Shown here one piece after another: positions 49,984-61,719 of a DNA stretch of 64,000 nucleotides; positions within the stretch are counted from its first letter, which is position 1, and each line of letters starts with the position of its first letter. The stretch is from Trichaptum fuscoviolaceum. Taxonomy: Eukaryota > Basidiomycota > Agaricomycetes > Hymenochaetales > Trichaptaceae. Made by a program: the position numbers and the translations under genes. The notes beneath the pieces are model-generated. The model saw only the letters and a list, made by a program, of their open reading frames with translations, ran no database searches and was not told the origin of the DNA. The stretch lies in contig CAJSYZ010000002.1 in NCBI GenBank assembly GCA_910574455.1, forward strand, positions 3,497,671 through 3,561,670, in the 5' to 3' direction.

Positions 49984-51218
49984 CTACCAGAAGCCTTTCC
50001 CCCCGGAATTGAAGCCTATCTCCAAAACGCCATCTTTGTCAATCATACTATCATCTTCTCCACACAATCCTACGAAACCAAGTCGGCTGTAGATCTTCTG
50101 AGCCACATTCTCCCGGCCCACGTAAAGGACCACCTTCTTCTTGGCCTGCATGTCGTCGGCGCCAGTCAGCAGCCTGTTCAATCTCTGGGTCAGTTATCTG
50201 GCGGCAATAAAGTTACTAAAACTACGTACGATCTTGTGACATGACTGACCAGGCGCTCTGCAAATCCCTTCTTACGCTCCCCGGCGGGGGTGTACACCTT
50301 CGTTATCGCAGCAATATTTCGACTTATACGGGTGACTGCGCAAATGCTTGTTGCCTTCCCGTCTACTTCGTACAGCCAGACGTGATACCTTCTCAATAGC
50401 ACCATTGCCTCCATTTTGCTTTCCGATGCTTCCAGCCGGTAATGTTCCTATAAGCTATTCAGTTCGGCTATCTGCGGGGGAGATATATATTCACTCACCG
50501 ACTCATCGGCAAAGCCTTTGCACATATGGCTTAGCGCCTGTAACAGGTTATCTGATCTCAAGTCTTCCACAACACAGCGGCGTATGTTGTGGCCAGTAGG
50601 CAGTACCATGTCTCCTCTTGCCTTCAAAGTGTTAATGCTGCAGCATGAAAGCAGTGCTGAATAAATGGGCTCTTCTATCTGCTCAACGCCTAACTGTGTC
50701 CACTGGCTAGCAAAGGTCTCTACCAGCACTGTCTGACCAAAGATTGCAAAAACCCGCTCCTTCGGCACAAAATTCGCCAATGCCTTTGCCAGTGCGGCAA
50801 TGTGAGCGTTTCGGAGGGAACCATCGCGCAAATTGCTGGGCTTATCCAACGACCAGAGGAATATGGGGTAATCTCCCAGCTCCCAGCTCAGGCATGAAAG
50901 TACGAAGATGAGCTTTGGGGGCTTCATGAATCGGCGCTGTCCCACCTCCCAGCTGGAAAACCAGAAGTAACCGCTTGGTGGGAGCAAGGGATTCCTCTGG
51001 TCTTTCCTGGGCTGCACCGCAACAGTATCGGTTGTCAGCTCAATAATATTGGCCAGCTCTGCCTCAGCATATTCCATAGCATGCGCCAGGATGATGTTAC
51101 TCGTCGCTTCGTGCTCCTGGAGTTTTGGGTATGCATCTAAGAGAAAATCTGTGCCGGAGGTGTGGACTTTAATAACGATACTCTCGGTGGACACATCTTG
51201 CAGGACGCGGCCTGGCAT
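49984..51218 (-). CDS. GNAT acetyltransferase-like protein with N-terminal extension
   Basis: Three exons (50499-51218, 50230-50447, 49984-50173) give 375 residues. The C-terminal third is a GNAT fold: VWLYEVDGKATSICAVTRISRNIAAITKVYTPAGERKKGFAERLVSHVTRS, with the acetyl-CoA loop (R/Q-x-x-G-x-G/A) seen as ERKKGFAE, and KKKVVLYVGRENVAQKIYSRLGFVG, the C-terminal strand and helix. The N-terminal 240 residues have EHEATSNIILAHAMEYAEAE and FWFSSWEVGQ and match the general pattern of fungal GCN5-like proteins with a two-part architecture, but I cannot name a substrate. It is convergent with MoaC (gap 181 bases). Confidence 0.78.
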
Positions 51219-52420
51219 ATCAGTCGGTCACTTTCAGAGGATGATTTCTGAGCCAGGCAGTAGGGGGAAAGTGAGTTGTGAGATACTGCCTGGGAAATGC
51301 TAAATTTTATACTCTTTCACAAAGTTGAGGCGCGAACTTTTGTGGGTCATTACAGAACGACCATGGAAGTACGAGCGTCTAGCCTCTTCCCGCTCCCCAC
51401 GCATCTGCTTCTCATAAGTGAACCATTTTCAGAAATTTCAAGTTCTGACCTGCATTTAGAAGAAGTACACATATCGAGTCCCGGACTGTGATCCCCCGAA
51501 ATAGAATTGCGAACAAGCTGGTATACATTCAAGGAGAAAAACGACCCCCATGAGTGTGTGCCGGTTTAGTATCGCGCGTTGGAGTTCCTACCAAAGGCAC
51601 AGTACCAATTATTCCAATTAGAAGGTCAGTGAAGTTCCGATACGGAATTCCTGAATTCTGTAGGTCTCAACAGGCGTTTGCTACGTTTGGCGAAGTAAGC
51701 TGTGAATAACAATGCCTAAGCTTCGCTGCAATTGACAATGCCGCTTTATTAAATCAATGTGATTAAGTTAGGCAATGAGTTGCTCCTAGCATTGGTCCAG
51801 ACCTTTGCCAGCGCTGGAATGTTAAGGAGTAACACGTCTTCGCAAGCATGCCATATCATAACTTGTGAAATTGTTAAAACCTCCACTTGCAACAGATAAT
51901 TATGTGGCCTAGGAGGTCACGACTTGCTTCATGGGGTCTTATCCTTGCCCGGGCCTGTGCTACTCAGGGTCAGTGCGCAGAATGCATGCAGATAGTAGTT
52001 CAGTCATTATTAGCTGTTCTTCTTACGTTAGTAGATGACTTTTCGTAGGCTTTCTATATTCTTACAGATTAGATGTGACCTCTTTTGGCACCGCAAGTGT
52101 ACGATGACCTGCTCCTATGCATCCAAAGAACCCGTTATCACTAAACACTGCCTTATTGCCTTTTCCAAACATCTAAAAATCTGTATTCTATTCCGCAAGC
52201 CTACGGAAAGTCATCCACTAACACACCGGACGTATATCAGTTTCAGATCTGGATTAAATACGTACGTAGATTCACAGATCGCGTGTATTGTATTGACCGT
52301 CCCTACTATGAAACTAATATACACACCGCAGGGCCTGGTTCACATATAGCATTCATTGTACATGGGAGAAGACCCATATAATAACAATTTGTTCTTTTAA
52401 GGACAGTCTAAATCTTTCTT
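51219..52420. other. Long intergenic region, GNAT / amidase
   Basis: About 1.2 kb between a minus-strand start and a minus-strand 3' end. Both strands were scanned for exons with conserved text and none was found. It holds a perfect 10-bp inverted repeat at 51253-51262 / 51284-51293, just upstream of the GNAT start. Confidence 0.4.
51253..51293. repeat. 10-bp perfect inverted repeat upstream of the GNAT gene
   Basis: CCAGGCAGTA (51253-51262) and TACTGCCTGG (51284-51293) are separated by 21 bases and lie 35-75 bases upstream of the GNAT start codon. It could be an operator or form a hairpin in the leader. Confidence 0.6.
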
Positions 52421-54339
52421 TTACAGGGCAAGGCGCGCACTTGACAGAGCCTCTTCAACCACATTCAGCATGCCCAATACCTTCTCCTCGTTCAATCGAC
52501 GGCCAATGAGCTGAAGACAAACAGGCAAGTTAGCGTGCATTTCAAGATTCCAAGGCGGAGAGGCATATTGTGACATGTTCGCGGCTATGTTGTCGCCGTT
52601 AATTGAAGTTGAGGCTATGCCAATGGCAGGGTCATTAAGCAAGCTACGGCCGCATTCTCCAACCGGGAAAACGACTCCAGGATAGTCCACAAGGTTCCAA
52701 TAAGAAGTGTATCCCCACCACTTCGTTGTATCGTGCCTCGGAGCCAAGGTCGGGGCGACCGGTGAAATGATGGCATCGACCATCCTGCCCGTTGCTGTCT
52801 TAGTTTTCGTTGCATTCCAATGTTGGGCCAGTCTAAGCCGAAACGTTTCTCGTTCCAGGTTGACTTTGAAGATCTCTCTAGCATTAAGGGACTTATCAGG
52901 GGCCTCTATCTGTTCGAGGATCCATTCCGTCTGCTTTACCGCTGGCTCGCCGGATTCTTGAAGAACCTCCCGGTATTCATCCCCTCCGTCCAGGAAATAG
53001 AGTTTCATCTGCCAATTTGAGATTTTTTTTTCAGAGAACTAACCGTCAGAAGGCCGATTAGAACAACATACAATTAAATTCCAGGCCATCTCATGGTCCA
53101 TCGGCTGCCAATCAATCACTTCGTGCCCTGCTGCAATGAGGAGATCCTTGCATTTTTTCAAGGCAGCTAAGATAGGTGAGTCGGGCGCAACGACACCGTC
53201 GCTCCATAAAATTGCAAATGAGAGTTTCGATGGTATCCCTTTGCCTTCTACAATTTCTTGCTTCCATGGAATTTCTAGAAGCGGGGGTTCGATTGTCCAG
53301 GGCTCGTTATGTAGCATCACTCGGCAGAACAAAGCCAAGTCTCGCGCTGAACGAGCCAAAGGACCAAGAGCGCCCTGTATCGCGTCTATTCCGTCGTGAG
53401 AACCTAGTAACCCAGCATGAGGCATCCGCCCTACAGAGGGTTTAAACCCATACAGCCCCGTAGCTGCGGCTGGAAGGCGCTGGAAAAGAGCGCTTGTCAG
53501 TCAACTCTCTAAAAGTGGAGCGAAGACAGAGATATGGAAGGGGGGATAAAGAGACGTTTAGAGACTAACAATACTGCCTCCAATATCAGTTCCGATACCT
53601 AGCGGACTACCATGAAGGGCAATCAAGGCGCTTTCCCCCCCACTGCTGCCTCCAGCAGTTAGATCACGGTTGTAAGGGTTCTTGGTTCTCCCGAATATGT
53701 TGTTGTTTGTCTCCAAAGACTAGAATTGAGGGGAAGAGCGCAGCATCTTAGCTGCTAAGTCTTGCAATTGATGTTACAACTTTCACATACCATGAGTGTC
53801 TGCGGGTTGTTCGTCTTAACATATAAAATTGCACCAGCTTGCCTAAGAATGCTGACCGCCACTGCGTCTTCGTCTGCAACTTTTTTATAACACCACGCAA
53901 CATAGCCGGACGATGTATCTTTCCCTTTGACCTTGATGTGGTCTTTTATAGAGACAGGAAGCCCGTGCAGGGGCCCGACAGTTTTACCCGTGGCTTTCAT
54001 GTATATGTCGAGCTCATCTGCACGTTTAAATGCTTCAGCAAGGAAAACCTCTGTAAGGCAATTGGTTGTATCCTGGGCGATTACAGCTGCATGGCCATAT
54101 GCTCGGATGACCTCCGATGACGTGAAGTGCCCAACCCGTATGAATTCCAGGAGAGCGGTTGCATCATATGAAATGATTTCCAGTTCATGTTTGGACATCT
54201 CCGTAAATCGGAGCTGAGAAACATCTTTCAGACCCTCAAATTTGGACCCATCCACCCTCCATCCGGAGAATTGTGCCAAGCTCGTTTCCCGATCTACCCG
54301 TTTCTCATTCGACAGAGTTGCCCAGTCAGCTGCGACCAT
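52421..54339 (-). CDS. Amidase signature-family enzyme (acetamidase / fatty-acid amide hydrolase type)
   Basis: Four exons (53791-54339, 53570-53719, 53072-53479, 52421-53008) give 564 residues. The Ser-cisSer-Lys triad is complete: K132 in PLHGLPVSIKDH, the cis-serine in TAGGSSGGE (S208/S209) and the nucleophile S232 in GIGTDIGGSIRLPAA. The intron in the middle of this motif falls right after GGSI. Further blocks fit fungal amdS-type acetamidases and FAAH-like enzymes: YGFKPSVGRMP, GPLARSARDLALF, VDAIISPVAPTLAPRH and the WNLVDYPGVVFPVG segment. No signal peptide or membrane helix, so it is probably cytosolic. The substrate may be short amides, allowing amides as a nitrogen source. It carries no frameshift. 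Confidence 0.92.
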
Positions 54340-54773
54340 TGTGAGCCAATTGATTCAGCAAGACGAAAGAAGTTGAGGTTGCAGGCCCAGGGGATGAAGT
54401 TGCCTTGGGCTACTTCGTCAGAAGCAGTTTATCAGAGGTTTAAAGGCGCTTAGAAGAAAAGAAACCGGCGGCTTAAATCTCTGCAATGGCGGAAGGCTGT
54501 ACAAGGTGGGATAGAGTTTCGTTAGAGAAGCGAACCCGGTCCATCAGCACTCAAGTCGTACGTTTGCGACCGTAATACGCCGTTATTAGCGCGAGAGAAT
54601 GCGGCGCATTCAACGAGCGGTATTTTTCTTGCTCATCGAGGCTGTGCGCTGTTCGGAAATGCGATGACCCTGACAACTTGAAGTTGCAGTGCGCGCCAGA
54701 GGATTCTTACAGTCACGTTCAGGTTGGAGAATTCGCAAATGCAACCACGTTGAGCTGTCATACATATGTATGG
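54340..54773. promoter_or_regulatory. Upstream region of the amidase
   Basis: This 434-base stretch lies between the amidase start and the 3' end of the TXNDC17-like gene. No exon seen. Confidence 0.35.
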
Positions 54774-55402
54774 TTACCCTTGTACGAAGTCTGCAAGCGT
54801 CTGTTCATCGATTTGATCATCTACAAGTCGGGCATCCTTGAGTGGACGGATCATCAGTTGGCTTGTCCGGGAGGAGTCTAGCATAATAACGCACGTCTCG
54901 AACTCTCAGGATTGTCGGGACTGAGCTGATAGACCAAGGTGTTCCTCGGTACGGATTTTCCGTGTTGCCCCTCCAGCTATATACGGGTTGGCATCGTTAG
55001 TACGGATGGAGCAAACGCCGAACAGTAGGCGGTACACTAAACGCACGTACTCTGAGCGCTGCCCAACGTAAACTGTGCGAGCGTTAGGCCCATCGGGCTT
55101 ATCAAAGGTATCGATGATCAGTTGCTCTATCCGGCGACAATCCTATCGGTGGCAGAGAGTATACGGTGATGTTCGACGGATCGTCATTCCTAAGATCAGT
55201 ATCTTGATGTGGATGTTGATTGCTCTTGGCCATAACTGCCTCAGAGCCACCAGAAGCTGAGCAAACTCACTGGACACCACAGCACACCAGACTGATCGAC
55301 AGATGAATAGAACACGAGGTACTGTGCATCCAGAGTTCCGGTTGTCAGTGAGGTGGGATCAGTCACTCCAATAACAGAATCGACGACTCCCAACAGAGGC
55401 AT
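54774..55402 (-). CDS. TXNDC17/TRP14-like thioredoxin-domain protein
   Basis: This small gene appears only after splicing. Four exons (55271-55402, 55051-55142, 54895-54976, 54774-54836) give 122 residues, close to the 123 of human TXNDC17. The redox motif is WCPDC, formed across the first intron (QYLVFYSSVDQSGVLWCP|DCRRIEQLI). Then come ARTVYVGQRSE, WRGNTENPYRGTPWSISSVPTILRV and DARLVDDQIDEQTLADFV, all typical of the family (DUF953). TXNDC17 is a cytosolic disulfide reductase that acts on small substrates such as cystine. The start ATG at 55400-55402 is the last possible before the domain. Confidence 0.92.
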
Positions 55403-55983
55403 GCTTGTTCTTGCAACTTCTTGGTGATAGTAGCTCTCTGAGAAGCAGGACAGCTTTGAAGCTGTGATGAGCGTCGAGCAGATTTCATGACCGGGGAGAA
55501 AAGACTCACATTCCCCGGCGTGGTCAGAGTTCAAGTTGCACTTCGCACAGCTTTCCTTACTCGATGCAGTTTGTACACACAGCCGATGGCACAACAATGA
55601 ATAATTGCAACCTGCAGAATGCGGGCTCGCTGTCCGAGTAAAATAACACTGCGTCAAAATATGTACGGTTAGATCGTCCATTATCACTGTAAACAATGCA
55701 AATGCGAGGGAGAAACTGCCGCCATCAAAGCTTGAAGTAAGGGCGGAAACGAAAAAAAAAAAAGTCGGCCAGAGCAAGACGTTATCGAAAGAAAAGGAAG
55801 GTGTATATATGCTCTCAATACCCTAACGTAAAGCACAAGCAACCATGAATATAAAACAGCATCGACTCATTGAGAAAGCTCTAGAGTAAACTTGCAGATG
55901 GAACTGTCCGAAGGATGAAAGACACAAATGAGAAATAAAGACACATCTACACATTAAAGTCATATGCACCCCGCACATCCCGC
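55403..55983. other. Region between TXNDC17-like and Thr-rich genes
   Basis: This region carries a long minus-strand open frame (to 55777) that is continuous with the TXNDC17 first exon, but its upstream part has no recognisable domain and no ATG with a good context, so I treat it as leader and promoter. A TATA-like TATATAC on the minus strand lies at about 55803-55809. Confidence 0.4.
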
Positions 55984-57660
55984 TCAGCACTTGCCGCTAT
56001 AGCATCCGCTCGATGAGCTGGTAGCAGCAGCTGAGTAGGCGGAGGAAGTGTAGTATGCTTTCGAAGAGGAAGACGGTGCGTAGTACGCAGCAGATGACGA
56101 TGACGACGGCGCGTAGTATGCAGCGGACGAGGTCGTGTAAGCATACGTGTTATACGTGTTGCTGTTTCCAGCCGTCAACGACCAGCTGCTCTTGCATTGG
56201 TTCAAGCAGCTTGCCAGCTGCGTCTCGAGCACGGTTTGGGTCTCTGTCGCTGTCGCTGTCTGCGTTTCAGTCGCCGTCGCGGTAGACGTCTGGACGGACA
56301 AGTACGTAGTTGTTTGCAGGTACGTCTTGTTTTCGATCATTGTTGAGGTGATCGTGTTCTCGACAGTCTTAGTGTTGTCGATTGTCTGCGTCTGCACGTA
56401 GACAGAGGTGAGCGTAGTAGGCTGAACGACAGTGCTGACTTCAGTCATCGTCACTTTGTCCGTCTCAGTCTTCGTCTGGGTTTGTGTCGCAGTCGAAACG
56501 ATGGTCATCTCATCCGTGATGGTCGAGGTTAGGGTGTTCTCGATGGTCTTAGTTTTGTCGATGACCTCCGTGCTGACCCAAACCTTCGTGTACGTCGTCG
56601 GCTGGATGCTATATGCAGATAATTGATAAGCTAAAACAGAAGTAATGATGAAATAGTTAGCTTACATTGTGGAAAGTTGCGTCTTTGTTATGAAGTCGGT
56701 GTAGGTCTGCTTCAACGTCTCCGTAGCGGTCGCGGTATCGGTCTCGGTGAACGAGTCAGTCTTGGTCGCTGTCTGCGTCTCCGTGGCCGTGTTGGTCTTT
56801 GTGTAGATGTTAACCTGTGTCTTCGTTTCCGTAGCCGTCAGGGTGTAGCGTTGGGTGACAGTATTGTCAATGATCTCCGTCGATACCCATACACGTGTTG
56901 TCGGGACGAGCTCGGTGGACGTCATAATCTCGGTAGATGTGACAGTGTCGGTGTCCGTCATGGTTTTGGTAACGACCTCGGTCATGGTGACTGTTGTCGG
57001 GTAGGTGACCGTCTAACATATCACATGGTTAATGATCGACACGGACGCGGAGAAAAACATAACTTACGTCCGTCATGGTCTTGGTCACTGTGCTAAAGTC
57101 CGTCATGGTCTCCGTCATGGTCTTGGTGACCGTGTAGGGAGGCGGGGTATAGCACTTCTCCGAGCTGCAGGCGGCATAAGCATATGCGCATCTACGCGGA
57201 AAAACATTCGCTAAACTCACTGATTGATGATGATCGTCTCGTAGCATCCCGAAAAAGAGTACTGAAAATCGAGGAGAAAATAGACATGTCAGACGTGCCA
57301 ATCATTTTCCTCGCGAATCAATGTAGATCTCACCCATGACATCGATTGACATGAACCGTCATAAGCCTTGCTATACCCGTACCCACAGTCCATGCTCTTA
57401 TACCCTCCAGACGTCATCGAAGAGTATTCGCTGGGGTTATAGGACGGAGGGGTCGTGTACTGGGACGGGGGCGCAGCATACGACGACGAAGCAGCATCTG
57501 ATGTGTACTGAGGGGGCGCGGAGCTTCCGTAGTAGCTGTAGTCATTATTTGCTGTCGGTGTCGCATCACTGCCCGCAATAGTGACCATTGAAACACCGTT
57601 AACGTTGACCATCTGGGCGACTGTCGCGCCGACGAGGGAGAGTATGATGGCAGACTTCAT
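55984..57660 (-). CDS. Secreted Thr/Ser-rich repetitive protein (mucin-like)
   Basis: Five exons (57334-57660, 57221-57261, 57068-57191, 56666-57012, 55984-56608) give 487 residues. It starts with a signal peptide (MKSAIILSLVGATVAQ). An N-terminal Tyr/Ser/Pro-rich part ends in a short Cys-rich stretch with MDCGYGYSKAYDGSC, then SFSGCYETIIINQCAYAYAACSSEKC. The rest is dominated by Thr dipeptides in Thr-x-Thr form (TVTKTMTETMTDFSTVT; TATATETQTATATETQT), with an internal duplication of a unit of about 55-60 residues around VSTEVIDKTKTIENTLTSTI and QTQTIDNTKTVENTITSTM. It ends with Ser/Ala/Tyr-rich text and CYSGKC. Heavy O-mannosylation at the cell surface is likely. No GPI signal was seen. Confidence 0.8.
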
Positions 57661-58263
57661 GATTGTTGGTTAACGAAGGTTGGGTAGGATAAAAGAGGGC
57701 GTGTAAAGAATAAAAGCTGTTGTCAGAAACCGAAAAATGCGTGGCGGCTGTTTGAACGAATGCAAGCGGTCTACGCTGGGCTTTGATGGCAGGCAGAGAC
57801 TGTCTAGCAGCTAAATGCGACCTAAACGAACGCAAGCGTTCTGAGGAAGTATTAGTGAATGCCCGTATGTTTTCGGAGAGCAGAGACATACCAAAAAAAA
57901 GGATTAAAAAGAAAACGAAGAGAAAAAAGGGCGAAGCAGAAGAACGAAGACGAAGGGGGGTTGAAGGAGAGGGAAGGAGGAATTGAACCTTTTGAAGGTC
58001 CACTAATACTAGTATGCCGGTTCTTCCGCATCCGTAAGCAGGCGTCTGTTCCATGACGACGAGACCGTCACGGCCCTGTCACATCATGATTGGCAGGGTA
58101 TCTCGGGGAATATAGCTGATATTCTTGTCTCCCTTGCGACGGCCAAATAGCAAATGGTATTCTGGTCGCTTCTCTATCTCGCTTCGTTGCCATTCTAGAC
58201 TCAAACCAATGAACGTGTACGCTGGTATATATATGTACATTACTCCAGCAGTAAACAGACCAT
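57661..58263. promoter_or_regulatory. Promoter region of the Thr-rich protein with polypurine tract
   Basis: About 0.6 kb between the Thr-rich gene start and the carrier 3' end. The span 57890-57985 is almost pure purine on the plus strand (polypyrimidine in the gene's direction), about 230-325 bases upstream of its ATG. CT-rich tracts occur in promoters of highly expressed fungal genes. Confidence 0.45.
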
Positions 58264-61200
58264 CTACGACGACGACGACGACGAGCCAGATCGCCGACCC
58301 ACATCCCCATGTACATCCAGCAAGATTTTGAGCGCATTCCTCGCCCGCACCTTCGCCATGTCCTCCGGGCCCGACGTGAGTAGGGTTTCGACTTGCTTCG
58401 GGCGATCTTCCCAGGGGTACTGTCCATAGCGACAGATACCGTCAGGTTGGAAAAAAAGATCGTGTCAGTAATTGCCTCGTTTGGCACAGCAATCCTCCGC
58501 CAATCAACGCGGGGCAAATGACTTACGGGAAGGTACTGATGTCCAAACCCGCGTTGCAACCAACCACAACCCGACCGCGTTCCCTGTCAATCAAATGTTT
58601 CTCTAAGGAGACTCGCAGATATTTTCGCACCTTATGCAGATATTCGTATGCAACGAGTGTGAATCCAAACTGCGGGCTACTCCGGAGGATGCGAGCAGGA
58701 CCGCCCTTGAAAAGCGCCTTGAAGCCCTCCTCGCGGTCTGAAAAGCCAACATCAGTCAATCACAGACTAAGCCGCCGCGTGCTGATCGGACACACATATC
58801 TTAACAAACGCATCTGCCAAGCCCTTGTAATTGGTATCCCCCTTGCGAGCCTCGACCTGCAGCCTGGTCTTGACGACGTCTAGTGAATGGCAGTGTTAAA
58901 AGGAACTACGATGCTATTATTAGATATCTTACCGGCTGGAGTGGTGAGATACGCAGCAGGCATCCCACTATCGGACCCCGACGTCAAAAAACACCGTCAA
59001 TATCCAATACGCATGACAAAATAATTGGCAACGCATTGACGTACGCGACACTCGCTGAAATCAAAGTTTCAAGGAAGCCGAGTTTCTTGCCGTTGTAACC
59101 TTCATGGTAAACATCCTTTTTCATATGGTTATAAGCTGTGAAGTAGATGGCCGAAAACGGAATATCTCGCAAAAGACACGCCGATGCGCCTTTGTAAAGA
59201 CCAACGAGACCAAGTTGTCGCACAATATGCACAGCACCGCGGGGAACAGCACCCTCGGCTTTTGCGGCTTCACCTTGCACCTGTAATCGAATTTTCCTGA
59301 ATAATACTTAGTAAATCATTTCTCTGAACGAGGTATCTGGGGCTCACACAATCTCTAGGGGATTGGTGAAAATCTGTATGTTTTCACAGCATGTCAGAAA
59401 GACTTCCTTCATTTGATGCCAACAAGTTGCGCACCACTTGGCTCCCACCTGCCGTGCCACCGGCGATGAGCTCCCATGAGAGCTTGATGCGACCGGTCTC
59501 CGGATCCATGGCCCATCCCCGAACAAGATCGTTGACAGTGAGTTTGATGGCCTTTTCTGGCGCTACGCCCTATTTCGAATATTAATCTGTGGACCTTTCC
59601 GATGTGTTGAAGAACGTACGATCAATTGGGGGCCAAGTCCTCGATAAAACCCACGAAATCCTTCATTTCGGAAGACCTTCCTAACGCAGTCCAAGCTGTT
59701 CCTATAAAGAAGCTGACCAACGACGTTGCTGCGCTGATTCTGCATTCTGAGAGCAGTATCTCAGTTCTCTGACAAGGAAAGCAAGGAAGCTTACTTACCG
59801 CGTTTTGACTAATGTGACATAGCATATCATTAAGTTGTATTTAGACTATTGTTTGTGATACTCACCCAGGTCGATAGGGTACACAATCGTTGCTCCGAGA
59901 GCCCCGGCAACGCCACCTTGAACAAAATTGTATGCTGATTGGGCGAGGCCTGAGACGAAGGAAGCTGTCTTTGATACCTCCGGTTTCAGTGGTTCGACGA
60001 GATCACCTGGCGCTTTCCACCTGGGATCAAGCAGCTGGGCAAAATCTATCAAAGCGAGACGCTGAACGCCATTACCACGGCCGGCAAAGTGGAAAATTAT
60101 GGAGACTTCCATAGGGCTAAATAGGCTGTAGCGTGTCGTGGATGCTGCATAGTTCAAAAAGTCCGACTGGTCTATCCGTCCGTCCTTTGACTTCCGAGTG
60201 GCCTCCCTAATTACTCTGCAAAAATATTAATTTCAATTCCGCCCGAGTTAATCAGTCTCATTAAGCATACCGTTCCACCATATCCATCTCTGCGCATAGT
60301 TATTAGTATATTATAGTTGCCGAAGAAATTTCATCCAAAATGTACCTCTGATAACATTATGGAAAGCAATGACTTCCGAATAAGATATTTTACCACCGGG
60401 TGTCAAAGTGCAAAGTGTGGGCAATCGTTCGATGACTGCATCAGAAAGCTTGTGACCCGCTAACTCCTGCAACAAAAGTCAGGCTAATGCCTGCGTCAAG
60501 AGCAAACAAAACATACCAAAATAATGCGTTTAAATTGTTCGGGTTTAATGAACCCATCCTGATTGTCATCAAGATACTTAAAGGCTTGACGAAGTCGTTC
60601 GCCCTGAAGACCCTTCATGAGTTGCGTAAATTCATTGTCTATAATATCGTAATATGATTAGTCTACGAAGGAAGAAAGGTGTTTCATCAACCTACATCCA
60701 AGGACGTGCGTTCCATCCTTTTTTCCCAGGTACAGTTTTACCCAGTCGCTTTTAAGGAGGTGAGACAAGGAGTGTGGTATTAATGATCTGGATTGTACCG
60801 TACCAGTCAAAGTTGAAGGGAATGCTGTCGGGACCCAAATTCGACGAGAATACATTCTTGAATTCATCGAAGGTAATTGTGCCCGAAGAATCACTTGGAC
60901 AAGAGTTATTATTTTAAACATAGGGGATATTGTAATGTACATACACATCAAAGTACTGGAAAGCAATCCAATAATCTGCGTCCGGTCGTTTTAGCAAAGT
61001 TTGGAATACGGCGAAGTCGTCCCACGACACCAGCCCGCGTTTCGAACCATCTGCGACCTTGAACAGTATCGCAAACTGGGCACGTCCAATCTTGGTGAGG
61101 TCCTCTTTTGGCGCGATCGCTTCTACAAATGAGTCACGGTCCAGAAACCTATATAATTGAAGGTACAGCGTAAGCCGTGGGCTAGACACTACGAAGCGCG

Positions 61201-61404
61201 TGACACTCACTTCTCGTTCCCAACGACAACTTTAGAATTCGCGTCAAAGGTCCTTCGCCATCTCTTCAACTCGGACTCGGGAGCTTTCACGGCCTCCTTC
61301 AATGACGCTATAGCACTTGCTGCCCGAGAAGACGTTGGAATGGATGATGAGGCGTCATCGCAATAAACGGGCTTGAAGATACGCGGCAGAGGGAAAGGCA
61401 GCAT
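58264..61404 (-). CDS. Calcium-regulated mitochondrial carrier, aspartate/glutamate (Citrin/Agc1) type
   Basis: The inner-membrane carrier likely exchanges aspartate and glutamate for the malate-aspartate shuttle. Eighteen exons: 61211-61404, 60945-61148, 60804-60893, 60696-60748, 60517-60638, 60346-60466, 60271-60289, 59866-60215, 59809-59818, 59620-59746, 59438-59569, 59348-59373, 59045-59296, 58933-58967, 58796-58879, 58631-58737, 58527-58535, 58264-58419; 696 residues. The N-terminal half has several EF-hand units ([24 protein letters not shown]). The C-terminal half has three mitochondrial carrier repeats, each with PxDxxKTR-type signatures ([33 protein letters not shown]). The tail is a run of serines encoded by (GAC)n. 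One exon is 10 nt and one 9 nt. The start is the first ATG, at 61404. Confidence 0.94.
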
Positions 61405-61719
61405 TGTTGAGAGCAAGAGCAGACCAGTCTATAGCAATTTAGATTAAGAAAGGATGTAGCTGAGACGTCTATAAGTCTAGATATTTAGAGAACAGGAGAA
61501 GAAGGAGGACGAGCAACTCGTCGTAGGTATGGGACAGGATGCCATGCTCACGTCCGCTGGCGCTCAACTTTTCTCTGACGAACTACAAGTGTTTTACGTA
61601 ATCAGTGCTCCTTGTCGATCTTTCCGATTCCGTCCGCCGGGTCGTCGCGAAATAATTGGCCGGAAGTAATGTCCGGCGGAAGCTTGAAGTGACAGATGTA
61701 CATTGGAAAGGTAGATATG
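61405..61719. promoter_or_regulatory. Upstream region of the carrier gene
   Basis: This 315-base region lies between the carrier start and the TRM5 3' end, both on the minus strand. An open frame that runs through it (to 61602) is not used; TRM5 stops earlier. Confidence 0.4.

Noticed and set aside
55403..55777. Upstream part of a 178-codon minus-strand open frame with many cysteines
   Set aside because: Only its last third is real: it is exon 1 of the TXNDC17-like gene. The upstream cysteine-rich text has no conserved pattern and the frame has no usable ATG near its beginning.
57783..58056. Lys/Arg/Glu-rich plus-strand frames
   Set aside because: They are a translation of the polypurine tract and not a real protein.
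61602..61719. Open frame extending past the TRM5 end ([12 protein letters not shown]...)
   Set aside because: It lies in a different frame from the TRM5 last exon, which ends at 61720 with the usual RLP...AFA terminus.
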